From contig OZ247430.1 of the NCBI GenBank assembly GCA_965232895.1, positions 3,472,001 through 3,536,000 on the forward strand: 64,000 bases of DNA, read 5' to 3'. This document shows, piece by piece, positions 1 through 10,368 of this stretch. A program made the position numbers and the translations under genes. Numbering within the stretch: the first letter of the stretch is position 1; every line of letters begins with the position of its first letter. The notes below the pieces were generated by a model, which saw only the letters and a program-made list of their open reading frames with translations, had not been told where the DNA came from and made no database searches. This stretch comes from Bin87 sp965232895 (GTDB taxonomy: Bacteria > Chloroflexota > Dehalococcoidia > Lucifugimonadales > UBA3495).

Positions 1-96
1 CACTCGACCGAGCAACTGTCCCGAACTCAGGGTGGTTGGCTTGATGTCAGACGAATGACGATGGGGAATATGGGCAGACTGACTTCACAGGAGCAA

Positions 97-634
97 ATGA
101 GCACAATGATCATCGCAGTTATCGGCAACTACGACCCGCCACCCCACGTTTACGCTCTCGCTGAGGGCGTCGGCCAGGAGCTGGCCCGACGCGGCATCAC
201 GCTGGTGTGCGGCGGTCTCACCGGAGTGATGGAAGCGGTGTGCAAGGGGGCAAAGTCGGAGAACGGCGCCACCATCGGCATCCTGCCCGGCGGGTCGCCG
301 CGCTCGGCCAACGAGTGGGTGGACTTTCCCGTTGCCACCAACATGGGGTTCGCCCGGAACGTGGCGGTGGTCAGCACCGGACAGGCGGTAATCGCCGTTG
401 GCGGCGCGTTCGGAACCCTGTCGGAAATCGCCTACGCCCTCAGTTACGGCATACCGGTGGTCTCGCTGCACAGCTGGCCGCTGACCCTGCGTGGCGACGG
501 CCTGCCCGTGGGCGACAATTACATCATCGCCGATGACCCGGTTGACGCCGTGGACAAGGCGGTGGCCGCGGCCCTGGCCCGCACCGACGAAACCCAGACC
601 GTCGCCTTCTCCGAACCCCTGCCGGAGGTGCCAA

Positions 635-642
<8 letters not shown>
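97..642 (+). CDS. TIGR00725-type SLOG/LOG-like nucleotide-binding protein
   Basis: A 181-aa Rossmann-like protein of the SLOG superfamily, related to LOG/lysine-decarboxylase-like proteins. It shows the phosphate-binding turn GGLTGVMEAV near residue 40 and the motif GGAFGTLSEI near residue 105, the two signatures of this family. The exact substrate is unknown; family members bind nucleotides or cytokinin-like ribotides. I chose the ATG at 97 because AGGAG lies at 89-93; the ATG at 106 is also possible, and a longer frame opens at 55. The stop overlaps the enolase start by 8 bp, so the two are probably co-transcribed. There is no signal peptide, so it is cytosolic. Confidence 0.8.
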
Positions 643-1939
<1,297 letters not shown>

Positions 1940-1992
1940 ATCAGCGTTCCGTGGCGGTGTTAAGGCCCGGCCCGGATTTGCCTTTTCGGTGG

Positions 1993-1998
1993 TATAAT
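1993..1998 (+). promoter_or_regulatory. Candidate -10 box upstream of gap
   Basis: A perfect TATAAT lies in the 185-bp gap between eno and gap, about 127 bp before the gap start codon. I see no convincing -35 hexamer at 16-18 bp spacing, so this is a candidate only. If used, gap would have a long untranslated leader. Confidence 0.35.
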
Positions 1999-2124
1999 CG
2001 CGGACGCCGGCAGGGTCTAATCGACCGCGAGAATCTCGCCGCCGCCGGCTGGACGGCACGTATATCGCGTGCTTTGCCTGTCACTGCAATTGGCCACGCT
2101 TGAACTGACGGGAGGCATTCCACG

Positions 2125-3132
2125 ATGGCGACGCGCATCGGTATCAATGGGTTCGGGCGGATCGGACGTCTGGTCGCTCGGGCGGCGCTTTCACCTACGT
2201 ACCACGACCGGCTCGATCTGGTCGCAGTCAACGGACTGGGAGACTCCGATACCGCTGCCCACCTTTTCAAGTACGACAGCACCTACGGCCCGTATGCCGG
2301 CGCCGTGGGGACCGATAATGGGAACATCGTCATCGATGGCAAGTCGATCCGCAAGTTCCAGGAATCGGAGCCGGCCAACATTCCCTGGTCGGAGATGGGC
2401 GTCGACATCGTCGTGGAATGCACCGGCCACTTCACCGACGCCGCGAAAGCGGCGGCACACATCGAGAGCGGCGGCGCCAACAAGGTCATCATCTCCGCTC
2501 CGGCGCGTGGCGCGGACGCCACCATTGTGCTTGGCGTGAATGACGAGATATACGACGATGGCGAGCACCGGATCATCTCCAACGCCTCCTGCACTACCAA
2601 CTGCTTCGCGCCCATGGTCAAGGTCCTGCACGACGCTTTCGGCGTTGAGCGGGGCCTGATGTCCACCATCCACGCCTACACCAACGACCAGAGCATCCTG
2701 GACCGCAACCACCGGGACCTGCGCCGGGCCCGGGCCGCCGCGCAGAACATCATCCCCACCAGCACCGGCGCGGCCCGCTCCGTGGGTGTAGTGCTGCCCG
2801 AATTGAACGGCAAGCTCCACGGCATCGCCTACCGCATCCCCACGTCCGTCGGTTCCGCCACCGACTTCGTGGCAGACCTCAAGCAGAACGTCACTAAGGA
2901 CGAGGTCAACGCCGCTTTCAGGGCCGCCGCCGAAGGCCCGCTCAAGGGCATCCTCGAATATACCGAGGACCCCATCGTCAGCTCCGATATCCGCGGCAAC
3001 ACGCACAGCTGCGTCTTCGACGGCCTGAGCACCATGGTCCTGGACGACAGCATGGTCAAGATCCTGGGCTGGTACGACAACGAGTGGGGATACTCGTGCC
3101 GCACCGCCGACCTGTGCTGCCTGATTTCGTAG
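2125..3132 (+). CDS. gap: Type I glyceraldehyde-3-phosphate dehydrogenase
   Basis: Cytosolic NAD(P)-dependent enzyme that oxidises and phosphorylates glyceraldehyde-3-phosphate to 1,3-bisphosphoglycerate. The 335-aa length matches the family. The N-terminal dinucleotide-binding motif is GINGFGRIGR. The catalytic cysteine lies in SNASCTTNC near residue 155, followed by STIHAYTNDQ with the conserved His, and WYDNEWGYS closes the protein. The start ATG is preceded by GGGAGG at 2110-2115. It follows eno on the same strand. Confidence 0.96.
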   Translation: MATRIGINGFGRIGRLVARAALSPTYHDRLDLVAVNGLGDSDTAAHLFKYDSTYGPYAGAVGTDNGNIVIDGKSIRKFQESEPANIPWSEMGVDIVVECTGHFTDAAKAAAHIESGGANKVIISAPARGADATIVLGVNDEIYDDGEHRIISNASCTTNCFAPMVKVLHDAFGVERGLMSTIHAYTNDQSILDRNHRDLRRARAAAQNIIPTSTGAARSVGVVLPELNGKLHGIAYRIPTSVGSATDFVADLKQNVTKDEVNAAFRAAAEGPLKGILEYTEDPIVSSDIRGNTHSCVFDGLSTMVLDDSMVKILGWYDNEWGYSCRTADLCCLIS

Positions 3133-3148
3133 TGATTCCTGGCGGTTG

Positions 3149-6100
3149 ATGCGTTCACCACCCATGGACGCCCGGCGGCTTCGCTGGTTAGCCCCCCTGC
3201 GCAGGCTGTGGGGGCCTAATTTTCTGTTGCCCGCGCTGCTGATCGCCGCGCTGGCCCTGCGCTTGTACGGCATCGACTGGGACGATGGCCACGGATTCCA
3301 CCCGGACGAGCGGTCGTTCTACCTGCGCGCCGACGACATGTTCCGCGTGCTCACCGAAGCGCCGGGACACGAGACCTGGCTGGCGGAGTGGCCCGAAATG
3401 CGGGCCGGCTTGCCCGACATTGGGACCGCGCTGTCAGCAGAGCATAGCCCTCTCAACCCACACTGGTTCCCGTTGGGCAGCGTTCTGATCTACGCGCTGG
3501 TGCTCATCCGGTCAGTGGCCGAGTTGTTCACTGACTGGGGCGCCATGGACATGCGGTTCGCCGGAAGGACGCTGGCCGCCCTGGCCGATACGGCGTCGGT
3601 GTTCCTCGTGTTCGCAATCGGACGTCGGATGTACGGACGCTGGACCGGCCTACTGGCAGCCGCCCTAACCGCGTTCGCGGTCATCCACATCCAGCACGCT
3701 CACTTCTACCGTCCGGAACCGTTCACTGTGCTCACGTCGCTGGCGGCATTGTGGGCCATGCTCCGGTTGATGGACACGGCTCGGATGCGTGATGCCGCCC
3801 TGTTGGGCCTGCTCGTGGGCCTGGCCATGGCTCCCAAGGTGTCGGTCGCGCCAATACTGGCGCCTCTTTTCCTGGTGTTCCTGTGGACCTGGAAGGACCG
3901 GGCCGGCGGCCGCTGGACGGATCTGACGGTGTGGTCCGCCGTCCTCTTCGCGCCGACAGTATTGCTGGCCGGAGTGCTGGCGTTGGCCGCGTTTTTCATT
4001 ACCACTCCGTATGCGTTCCTCGATTTCAGCGCCTTTGTCTCCGACATCCGGGCGCAAGCAGAAATGGCGCGGGAGGCCGGCCACTGGCCCTTCACCTGGC
4101 AATACGCCGATACGCCGGCGTTCTGGTACCAGATCCGGCAGACGTCGATTTGGGGTTTGGGATTGCCGCTGGGCGTCGTCGCCTGGGTCGCGGCCCCGTT
4201 CACCGCGTGGATGGCCTGGCGGGGAGGAGTCTCGCAGCGCTCCGACCTTCTGTTGCTGGCCTGGGCCGTGCCGGCGTTCGTGTTCCTGGAGTTGTTCGAG
4301 GTCAAGTTCCTGCGGTATGTGTTCCCGCTCATGCCCTTCTACGTGCTCATGGGGGCGCGCATGCTGGTCTGTTTCATAGAATGGACGCAGCGGCAGCGTT
4401 CCCGCATTCCGGGAGATGTGTCCCCTCCGCCCGACGACGCGCCCTTCTCGGAGGAATGGCACGCCACGCCGCCCACCATCGGCGACGATCTGATCTTCGA
4501 CGAGCCGCTCTTCGGCGATGATGCGCCGTTCTCGGAGGAGTGGCACGCCACGCCGCCCACCGGAGGCATGCTGGTGTCGGCCACCGGGCGGCCGGTGGAC
4601 TCTGACGCCCCGGCAGACCATATGCCCGCGCGTTGGCAACTGTTTGCGGACAGGGGTCGGCGGTACGCTTATCCGGTCAGCGTCGCGGCGCTGGTCATTG
4701 TCGTCGCGTCAACGGTCCTGTACGCCCTCGCTTTTTCCAGTATCTACAGTCGGCCTCACACTGCGGTCACGGCGGCGGAGTGGATCAACGCCAACGTGCC
4801 GCCCGGCGCGTCCATCATCAACGGTGGCTCCTTCTGGGACGAGCGCATACCCGACCTCGGCAGGTACGATGTGTGGACGTTTGCCGCCTATAATCCCGAC
4901 GATGACCGCGGCAAAATCCCCGATCTAATTGGTCGCCTGTCCTCCAGTGATTACGCGGTCTTCTATTCGAACCGCGCCTACGGGTCGGTGGCCCGGCTGC
5001 CCGACGAGTACCCACAGAGTTCGGCGTTCCTCCACCTGTTTTTCGCCGGAGACTTGGGTTACCGGCTGGAGCGGTCATTCTCCTCATATCCCTCGCTGGC
5101 CGGCTTCAAACTGCGGGACGACCCCTATGGCCGCGCCGGTCTCCCCGCGCCGCGTGGCGCTGACGGCGGCCGTTCGGAAGCGCGGGCCGGCTTCGGGTTG
5201 AACCTGGGGTACGCCGACGAAAACGTCATCGCGTATGACCACCCGCAGGTGCTGGTGTTCCGAAACGCGGATCGCCTGACTTCCAGTGAAATCAGGTCGC
5301 GCATCGAAGACGCGACGGCACGGCGAGAGGATACCCCGCAACTGATGCTGCCGCCCGACGCGATGTACGCACAGCAGAGCGGCGGCACCTGGTCGGAGGT
5401 GTTCCGGCGGGACGGTTGGGCCAACCGGGTGCCGTGGCTGAGCTGGTTCCTGGCGCTGGAACTCATTTGCCTGGTTGCCTTCCCGCTGACCTGGTGGATC
5501 CTGCGTCCGCTGCACGACCGGGGACTGCTGTTTTCCCGGGTGGTGGGATTGCTCCTGGTGGCGTGGGTGGTGTGGCTGTTGGTGAACTCCGGCGCTGTCC
5601 AGTTTTCGCTGGGAGCCATAATTTTCGCCATGCTGATCGTGGCGATACCATCGGCGGCGCTCCTGGCGGCTCGTTGGCGGGAAATGGCCGGATGGCTGCG
5701 GGAACACTGGCGCATGGTCGTCGTCGCCGAGGCGCTGTTCATCCTGGCGTACCTGGCCTTCGTGCTGATCCGAGCGGCCAATCCGGACCTGTGGCACCCG
5801 TGGCGCGGCGGCGAAAAGCCCATGGAGCTGGCCTATTTCACTGCGGTAGCCCGTTCCTCGGTGCTGCCGCCCTACGATCCGTGGTTTGCCGGCGGGTACC
5901 TGAACTACTACTACTGGGGCTACTTCATCCTGTCCATTCCCACGCGCCTGACCGGCATCCCGCCGGTAACGGCGTTCAACCTGGCCGTTCCGACCCTCTT
6001 TGCCCTGACGGCCACTGGCGCCGGCGCCCTGGCGTATTACTTCGTCAAAGCGGCCGGCGGGGATCGTGCGGAAGCCTTGTCGCCTAATCCGTCAGATCGC

Positions 6101-7876
6101 AGTTGGACTCGAATGTTTCCATGGCGGCGCATGCGACGATGGTTGCCCGGCGGCGCGGCAGTAGTGGGTCTGGCGTCAGCAGTGATGGTTGCAGTTACCG
6201 GCAACCTCGACGGGGCAGTTCAGCTTTTTCACATCCTGTCGGCCAGGGTCAACGGCATGGCCGCGCCCCTGTCGAGTTTCGATTTCTGGCGCAGCAGCCG
6301 CGCCATACCGGAGATCCCGAACTTTGAGCCCAACGCACTGACCCCGTGGCTGGAATCGCGTGACCATGTCGACCTCGGGTTTCACATCACCGAGTTCCCG
6401 TATTTCACCTTCCTCTTTGCTGACCTCCATGCCCACATGATGACCATGCCCTTCGCGCTGCTCGCGTTGGCGCTGGGGTTCGCGACGCTGGTGGGCGTGT
6501 CGAAGAGCGGGCCGAAGAGTATCTGGACGTGGCTGTGCGCCGCCCTGATGGGGCTGGCGGTGGGCAGCCTGTGGACCATCAACTCCTGGGAATATCCGGC
6601 GTACGCCATGCTCATGGTCGGGTTCGCGGTGGCCGCGGCATGGATGATGGCCGGCGAACTAAAGGCGCGGCTGGCCCTGGGATTAGGCTTGGCAGTGGTG
6701 GCCGTGGTGGTGAGTTACGTCGCCTTCATCCCGTTCCATACCGCAACCGAGACGTTCGGCACCGGTATCGAACCGACTCGCTGGCGCACTCCGTTGACTA
6801 ACTACCTGCTCATCCACGCATTGCCGGTTTTGGCGGCATTTGCGCTGCTGGCGGCGATTTTGCCCCGAGCCTGCGCCCCGCTGCTGGCACGGATCAGATC
6901 GGCGACGCCGGTTCCGGCGGCGCACCAGTGGCTCCTGCTGGGCGTGTTGGCCGGCGTCGCGCTGGCGTGCTACTTCTGGGCGGCGGGCTACCTGACCGCC
7001 GGAGCGCTCATGGTCCTGCTGACGCTGGTGTGTTGGTCGCTGGCCGCTACGCTGCTGGACGGCCATGAACCGACCGACCGGTCCGACGTGGCGGCGTTGG
7101 GCATGCTTGCCGTCGCCCTGGGCATCGGCATCGGCGTGGACTTCGTGCGCGTCGAGGGTGACATCGCCCGCATGAACACCCTATTCAAGTACTACCTGGT
7201 GGCGTGGCTGCTGTTCGGCGTAGCCGGGGCGTACGGCTTCTGGAGAGGTTGGACGGCGTGGCGTTCTCATCAGAGATTCTTCGGCAGTTTGCTGCGCCTT
7301 TCGTTCTCCCAGGTGGTCGCTATAGTCGCGGTCGGGGTGATGATATACCCGGCGCTGGCGACGCCCGCGCGTATCCAGGACCGATTCCACTCCACGCCGT
7401 TGACTCTGGACGGCGCCGCGTGGATGCCCGACGCCGTCCACTGGGAGCGTGACGAGCCCATCGAATTGCGCTGGGACGCCGACGCCATCCGCTGGTTGCA
7501 GGATAACGTCTCAGGAACCCCGGTGGTCCTGGAGGCCCACGGCGACCAGTACCGCTGGAATGGCCGGATGTCGGTGTACACTGGGCTGCCCACCGTGATC
7601 GGCTGGCCGTGGCACCAGACCCAGCAGCGCAACGACTGGGACCTGATAAGGGCGCGGGCGCGGGACGTGTCGACCATCTACAACACCCTCAGCAAGAAGG
7701 AGGCATTAGACCTGATCGACCAGTACCGCGTGCGCTACATCGCGGTGGGCGACTTGGAGCAGATCTACTATCTTCCGGACGGCATCAAAAAATTCGAGCA
7801 GATGGTTGAGGCCGGCACTCTCGAATTGGCCTACGCCAACGACCGGACCACTCTCTACCGCGTTGTGCACAGGTAG
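3149..7876 (+). CDS. Giant membrane protein: GT39/PMT-like half fused to DUF2298 (Chlor_Arch_YYY) half
   Basis: About 1,575 aa with some 25 or more hydrophobic segments. The first half resembles ArnT/PMT-type GT-C glycosyltransferases, with the early extracytoplasmic acidic motif FHPDERSFY near residue 50. From about residue 770 the second half matches the DUF2298/Chlor_Arch_YYY domain known mainly from Chloroflexi and some archaea; visible signatures are LFADLHAHMMTMP, MNTLFKYYLVAWL and EAHGDQYRWNGR. The likely role is transfer of a lipid-linked sugar on the outer membrane face; donor and acceptor are unknown. A soluble linker near residues 425-475 holds a near-perfect 15-residue duplication (DDAPFSEEWHATPPT). 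The start is uncertain: TTG at 3146, ATG at 3149 or ATG at 3164 are all possible. Confidence 0.85.
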   Translation: MRSPPMDARRLRWLAPLRRLWGPNFLLPALLIAALALRLYGIDWDDGHGFHPDERSFYLRADDMFRVLTEAPGHETWLAEWPEMRAGLPDIGTALSAEHSPLNPHWFPLGSVLIYALVLIRSVAELFTDWGAMDMRFAGRTLAALADTASVFLVFAIGRRMYGRWTGLLAAALTAFAVIHIQHAHFYRPEPFTVLTSLAALWAMLRLMDTARMRDAALLGLLVGLAMAPKVSVAPILAPLFLVFLWTWKDRAGGRWTDLTVWSAVLFAPTVLLAGVLALAAFFITTPYAFLDFSAFVSDIRAQAEMAREAGHWPFTWQYADTPAFWYQIRQTSIWGLGLPLGVVAWVAAPFTAWMAWRGGVSQRSDLLLLAWAVPAFVFLELFEVKFLRYVFPLMPFYVLMGARMLVCFIEWTQRQRSRIPGDVSPPPDDAPFSEEWHATPPTIGDDLIFDEPLFGDDAPFSEEWHATPPTGGMLVSATGRPVDSDAPADHMPARWQLFADRGRRYAYPVSVAALVIVVASTVLYALAFSSIYSRPHTAVTAAEWINANVPPGASIINGGSFWDERIPDLGRYDVWTFAAYNPDDDRGKIPDLIGRLSSSDYAVFYSNRAYGSVARLPDEYPQSSAFLHLFFAGDLGYRLERSFSSYPSLAGFKLRDDPYGRAGLPAPRGADGGRSEARAGFGLNLGYADENVIAYDHPQVLVFRNADRLTSSEIRSRIEDATARREDTPQLMLPPDAMYAQQSGGTWSEVFRRDGWANRVPWLSWFLALELICLVAFPLTWWILRPLHDRGLLFSRVVGLLLVAWVVWLLVNSGAVQFSLGAIIFAMLIVAIPSAALLAARWREMAGWLREHWRMVVVAEALFILAYLAFVLIRAANPDLWHPWRGGEKPMELAYFTAVARSSVLPPYDPWFAGGYLNYYYWGYFILSIPTRLTGIPPVTAFNLAVPTLFALTATGAGALAYYFVKAAGGDRAEALSPNPSDRSWTRMFPWRRMRRWLPGGAAVVGLASAVMVAVTGNLDGAVQLFHILSARVNGMAAPLSSFDFWRSSRAIPEIPNFEPNALTPWLESRDHVDLGFHITEFPYFTFLFADLHAHMMTMPFALLALALGFATLVGVSKSGPKSIWTWLCAALMGLAVGSLWTINSWEYPAYAMLMVGFAVAAAWMMAGELKARLALGLGLAVVAVVVSYVAFIPFHTATETFGTGIEPTRWRTPLTNYLLIHALPVLAAFALLAAILPRACAPLLARIRSATPVPAAHQWLLLGVLAGVALACYFWAAGYLTAGALMVLLTLVCWSLAATLLDGHEPTDRSDVAALGMLAVALGIGIGVDFVRVEGDIARMNTLFKYYLVAWLLFGVAGAYGFWRGWTAWRSHQRFFGSLLRLSFSQVVAIVAVGVMIYPALATPARIQDRFHSTPLTLDGAAWMPDAVHWERDEPIELRWDADAIRWLQDNVSGTPVVLEAHGDQYRWNGRMSVYTGLPTVIGWPWHQTQQRNDWDLIRARARDVSTIYNTLSKKEALDLIDQYRVRYIAVGDLEQIYYLPDGIKKFEQMVEAGTLELAYANDRTTLYRVVHR

Positions 7877-7937
7877 GTGAGTGCCCAGTCGCCCGTTCAG
7901 GCAAACCCTGCCCTCGCGCGTACATAGTTTCGCAAAT

Positions 7938-8049
7938 CGTCAGAGTCAGGATTTGCGGGATTTTATGATTTGTCAGGATTGGAAGAGTTCCATCACCAAC
8001 CGTCCCCAATCCTGATAATCCCGAAATCTCGAAGATCCTGATTCTGACG
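7938..8049. repeat. Imperfect 45-bp inverted repeat (hairpin element)
   Basis: The 321-bp gap 7877-8197 contains two arms, 7938-7982 and 8006-8049, that are imperfect reverse complements around a 23-bp centre. The arms are built from the short units GTCAGGATT and AATCCTGAT. The structure resembles dispersed intergenic hairpin repeats seen in many environmental genomes. It might act as a bidirectional transcript end, but it has no U tract. I see no gene in the rest of this gap. Confidence 0.6.
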
Positions 8050-8197
8050 TTCCCCCACGCCGCAACCCAGGTGCATATGAGAAACCCGTGCCGCACGCGT
8101 CGCTGTCCGCGGCGTCCCGCGTTGAGTCGACCATGCGGGAGATGACCCCGCCTTTGGTAAGATGCCCTCAGAATATTTTGTGACTGCGAGGTGACCC

Positions 8198-9004
8198 GTG
8201 CTCTTTCCGGACCCAACAACGGATCGGCTGCTGGCCAATCTGGATGTGGGACAGCCCTCCCTCTGCGCCTACGTGTTCAGCCACCCGAACATGGTGGAAG
8301 TGGCCGGCCTGGCGGGTATGGACTGTTTCATGGCCGACATGATGTTCACCGCTCACGATTGGGACAACATCGCCCACCTGATACGGGCGGCCCGCGGTAC
8401 CGGCATCTCCCCCATGATCCGCGTGCAGGCGTTTCCGTGGGCCACCGGCGCCGACCGGCGCACCGTTTCCGATGCGGCCCGCGCCTTGTCCCTCGGGGCC
8501 ACCGCCGTCACGGTTTCGGTGGGCTCAAAGGAGGAGGTGCAGGAATTGATGGGTCTGCGGGACGACTGGCACCGCCTCATCCACCTGCGCCGCTTCGACA
8601 CCGCCGAGGACTTCCCGGAGTTCAACCGCAAGACCCGGGAGGGGACTTTGGTCGTGCCAACCGTGGAAAGCGAGGGTGGCCTGCGAGACCTCGACGAGAT
8701 TCTGGCCATCGACGGCATCAGGTTGGTGTGGCTGGCCGCAGGTGACGTGACCAAGATACTGGGAGTGCCTTTCAAGTACGAAGATCCCAAAGTCATGCGG
8801 CTGCTGGAGAACGCCGTGAAGACTGCGGAGCAGCACGGCGCGGCCATCATGTACAACATGGGCCTGGACTCGCCGGACTTCGACGCCATGGCGGCATCAG
8901 CCAGACGTTATTTCGATGTCGGGGTGCGTGTGGTCGGCCTGGGAGCCATGGAGTGGCACGCGCAGATGGCCCTGCAGCAAATCCGCCGTGGCGCCATAGG
9001 CTAG
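8198..9004 (+). CDS. HpcH/HpaI-family aldolase (citrate-lyase-beta-like TIM barrel)
   Basis: 268-aa TIM-barrel protein of the HpcH/HpaI class II aldolase/citrate lyase family, which splits or forms 2-keto-3-deoxy acids using a divalent metal. Family-like elements are MIRVQAFPW (the conserved Arg of strand 2), VPTVESEGGLRDLDEI (metal-binding Glu) and LAAGDVTKILG (metal-binding Asp). The usual first motif (D-x-E-H) appears as MADMMFTAHDW, so substrate choice may differ from HpaI. It starts with GTG, with GAGGTG 5 bp upstream. It stands alone, with repeats on both sides. Confidence 0.8.
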   Translation: MLFPDPTTDRLLANLDVGQPSLCAYVFSHPNMVEVAGLAGMDCFMADMMFTAHDWDNIAHLIRAARGTGISPMIRVQAFPWATGADRRTVSDAARALSLGATAVTVSVGSKEEVQELMGLRDDWHRLIHLRRFDTAEDFPEFNRKTREGTLVVPTVESEGGLRDLDEILAIDGIRLVWLAAGDVTKILGVPFKYEDPKVMRLLENAVKTAEQHGAAIMYNMGLDSPDFDAMAASARRYFDVGVRVVGLGAMEWHAQMALQQIRRGAIG

Positions 9005-9014
9005 GGCGCCGATG

Positions 9015-9177
9015 CAGGGCAATCGCAAATGGGCGTTTTTAGTGCCGTCATTCCGGCGAAAGCCGGAATCCAGCGAGCGAAATGGTCAACCATGTTTCAC
9101 ATTCTTTCACCATAGGATCTGTGGACTCCGGCGAAAGCCGGAGTAACGGAACCATAGTTTCATATGCGATTGCCCTG
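9015..9177. mobile_element. MITE-like element, copy 1 (163 bp)
   Basis: A 163-bp noncoding element bounded by a perfect 12-bp terminal inverted repeat (CAGGGCAATCGC at 9015 and its complement ending at 9177). It carries two nested hairpins of the form TTCCGGCGAAAGCCGGAA and CTCCGGCGAAAGCCGGAG. The same element, same length, lies in reverse orientation at 23799-23961. No transposase is encoded. Only a 3-bp ATG flank is shared here, so no full target duplication is visible. Confidence 0.7.
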
Positions 9178-9195
9178 ATGAGGTTGGTCGCCGTT

Positions 9196-9225
9196 TTGAC
9201 CGTGCTGCGAGGGTTACCCTATAAT
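9196..9225 (+). promoter_or_regulatory. Sigma-70-type promoter for the Gfo/Idh/MocA gene
   Basis: TTGACC at 9196-9201, an 18-bp spacer and a perfect TATAAT at 9220-9225, lying 64 bp before the GTG start at 9290. It sits just outside the MITE-like repeat. Confidence 0.65.
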
Positions 9226-9289
9226 CGCTTGCGCCGCGCCCCGCTTTCGCACCCTGGCGCGCCTCTACGTATCGTTAGGAGGTACTACT

Positions 9290-10324
9290 GTGGCAATCGA
9301 ATCCGTCCGCGTCGGCCTGATCGGCGCCGGCCGTAATACTCGTGATCGACACATTCCGGGGTTCGATGAAACCCCGGGCGTGGAGATCGGCGCCGTCGCC
9401 AACCGGTCCCGCGAGTCGGGCCAGCGTGTTGCCGACGCCTTCAACATCCCCACCGTTTACGACAACTGGGAAGAACTGCTGGAAGACGAGAGCCTTGACG
9501 CCGTGTGCATCGGCACCTGGCCCTACATGCACCGCACGCTGACCATGGCGTCGCTGGAAGCTGGCAAGCACGTGCTGTGCGAGGCGCGCATGGCCATGAC
9601 CGCCGCCGAGGCCCACGAGATGCTGGCCGCGTCCCAGGCGTCGCCCAACCTGGTTGCCCAGATCGTGCCGTCGCCCATGAGCTTCGGGATCGACGACCTG
9701 CTGATTCGCCTGATATCCGAGGGCTTCATTGGCGACCTGATTTCCCTGGATGTCCAATCCCAGACCGGATTCACGGACCGCGATTCCACGCTGCACTGGC
9801 GCCAGGACCGCGACATGAGCGGGTTCAACATCCTGAACATGGGCATCTGGTACGAGGCCATGATCCGCTGGGTCGGCCGGGCGACCCAGGTGATGGCAAT
9901 GAGCCAGATCACCGTCCCCCATCGCCGGGACGACGACGGCAACTGGCGGTCGATCACGGTTCCGGACACCGTCGACATCCTGTGCCGCCTGGCCAACGGA
10001 GCCAACGCGCATCTGAAGTTCAGCGCCTGCGCCGGCCTGTCCCCCGGCAACTCCGTTTGGATCTACGGCACCGACGGAACCATCCATGTGGACGGCCAGA
10101 TGCGCGTCTACGGCGGAAAGCGCGGTGATTCCCAGTTGCAGGAAATTGCCAACCCGCCGGAAAACCGCTACTCGTGGTCCGTCGAGCAGGAGTTCATCGC
10201 CTCCATCCGGGACGGGGCCCCGGTGCTGCGCACCCCGTTCAACATCGGCGTGCACTACATGGAGTGGACGGAAGCCGTGACCGTCAGCGCACAAACCGGC
10301 GAGGCGGTGTACCTGCCGCTGTAA
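9290..10324 (+). CDS. Gfo/Idh/MocA family oxidoreductase
   Basis: 344-aa NAD(P)-dependent dehydrogenase of the glucose-fructose oxidoreductase/inositol dehydrogenase family; cytosolic, substrate probably a sugar or cyclitol. The N-terminal Rossmann fold begins VGLIGAGRNTRDRHIPGF. The usual E-K-P motif after the second strand appears as CEARMAM, so the Lys normally used in catalysis is replaced by Ala-Arg. The C-terminal half has the expected beta-sheet domain. The GTG start is supported by AGGAGG at 9278-9283 and by the promoter at 9196-9225. An insertion sequence follows the stop by about 45 bp. Confidence 0.88.
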   Translation: MAIESVRVGLIGAGRNTRDRHIPGFDETPGVEIGAVANRSRESGQRVADAFNIPTVYDNWEELLEDESLDAVCIGTWPYMHRTLTMASLEAGKHVLCEARMAMTAAEAHEMLAASQASPNLVAQIVPSPMSFGIDDLLIRLISEGFIGDLISLDVQSQTGFTDRDSTLHWRQDRDMSGFNILNMGIWYEAMIRWVGRATQVMAMSQITVPHRRDDDGNWRSITVPDTVDILCRLANGANAHLKFSACAGLSPGNSVWIYGTDGTIHVDGQMRVYGGKRGDSQLQEIANPPENRYSWSVEQEFIASIRDGAPVLRTPFNIGVHYMEWTEAVTVSAQTGEAVYLPL

Positions 10325-10368
10325 TCCGACGCGAGGAAACCACAAAATCGTAGGGGCGAATGATTATT

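Noticed and set aside
9082..9336. A plus-strand frame of 84 codons crossing the MITE and the promoter of the oxidoreductase
   Set aside because: It runs through repeat and promoter sequence and shows no protein-like pattern.
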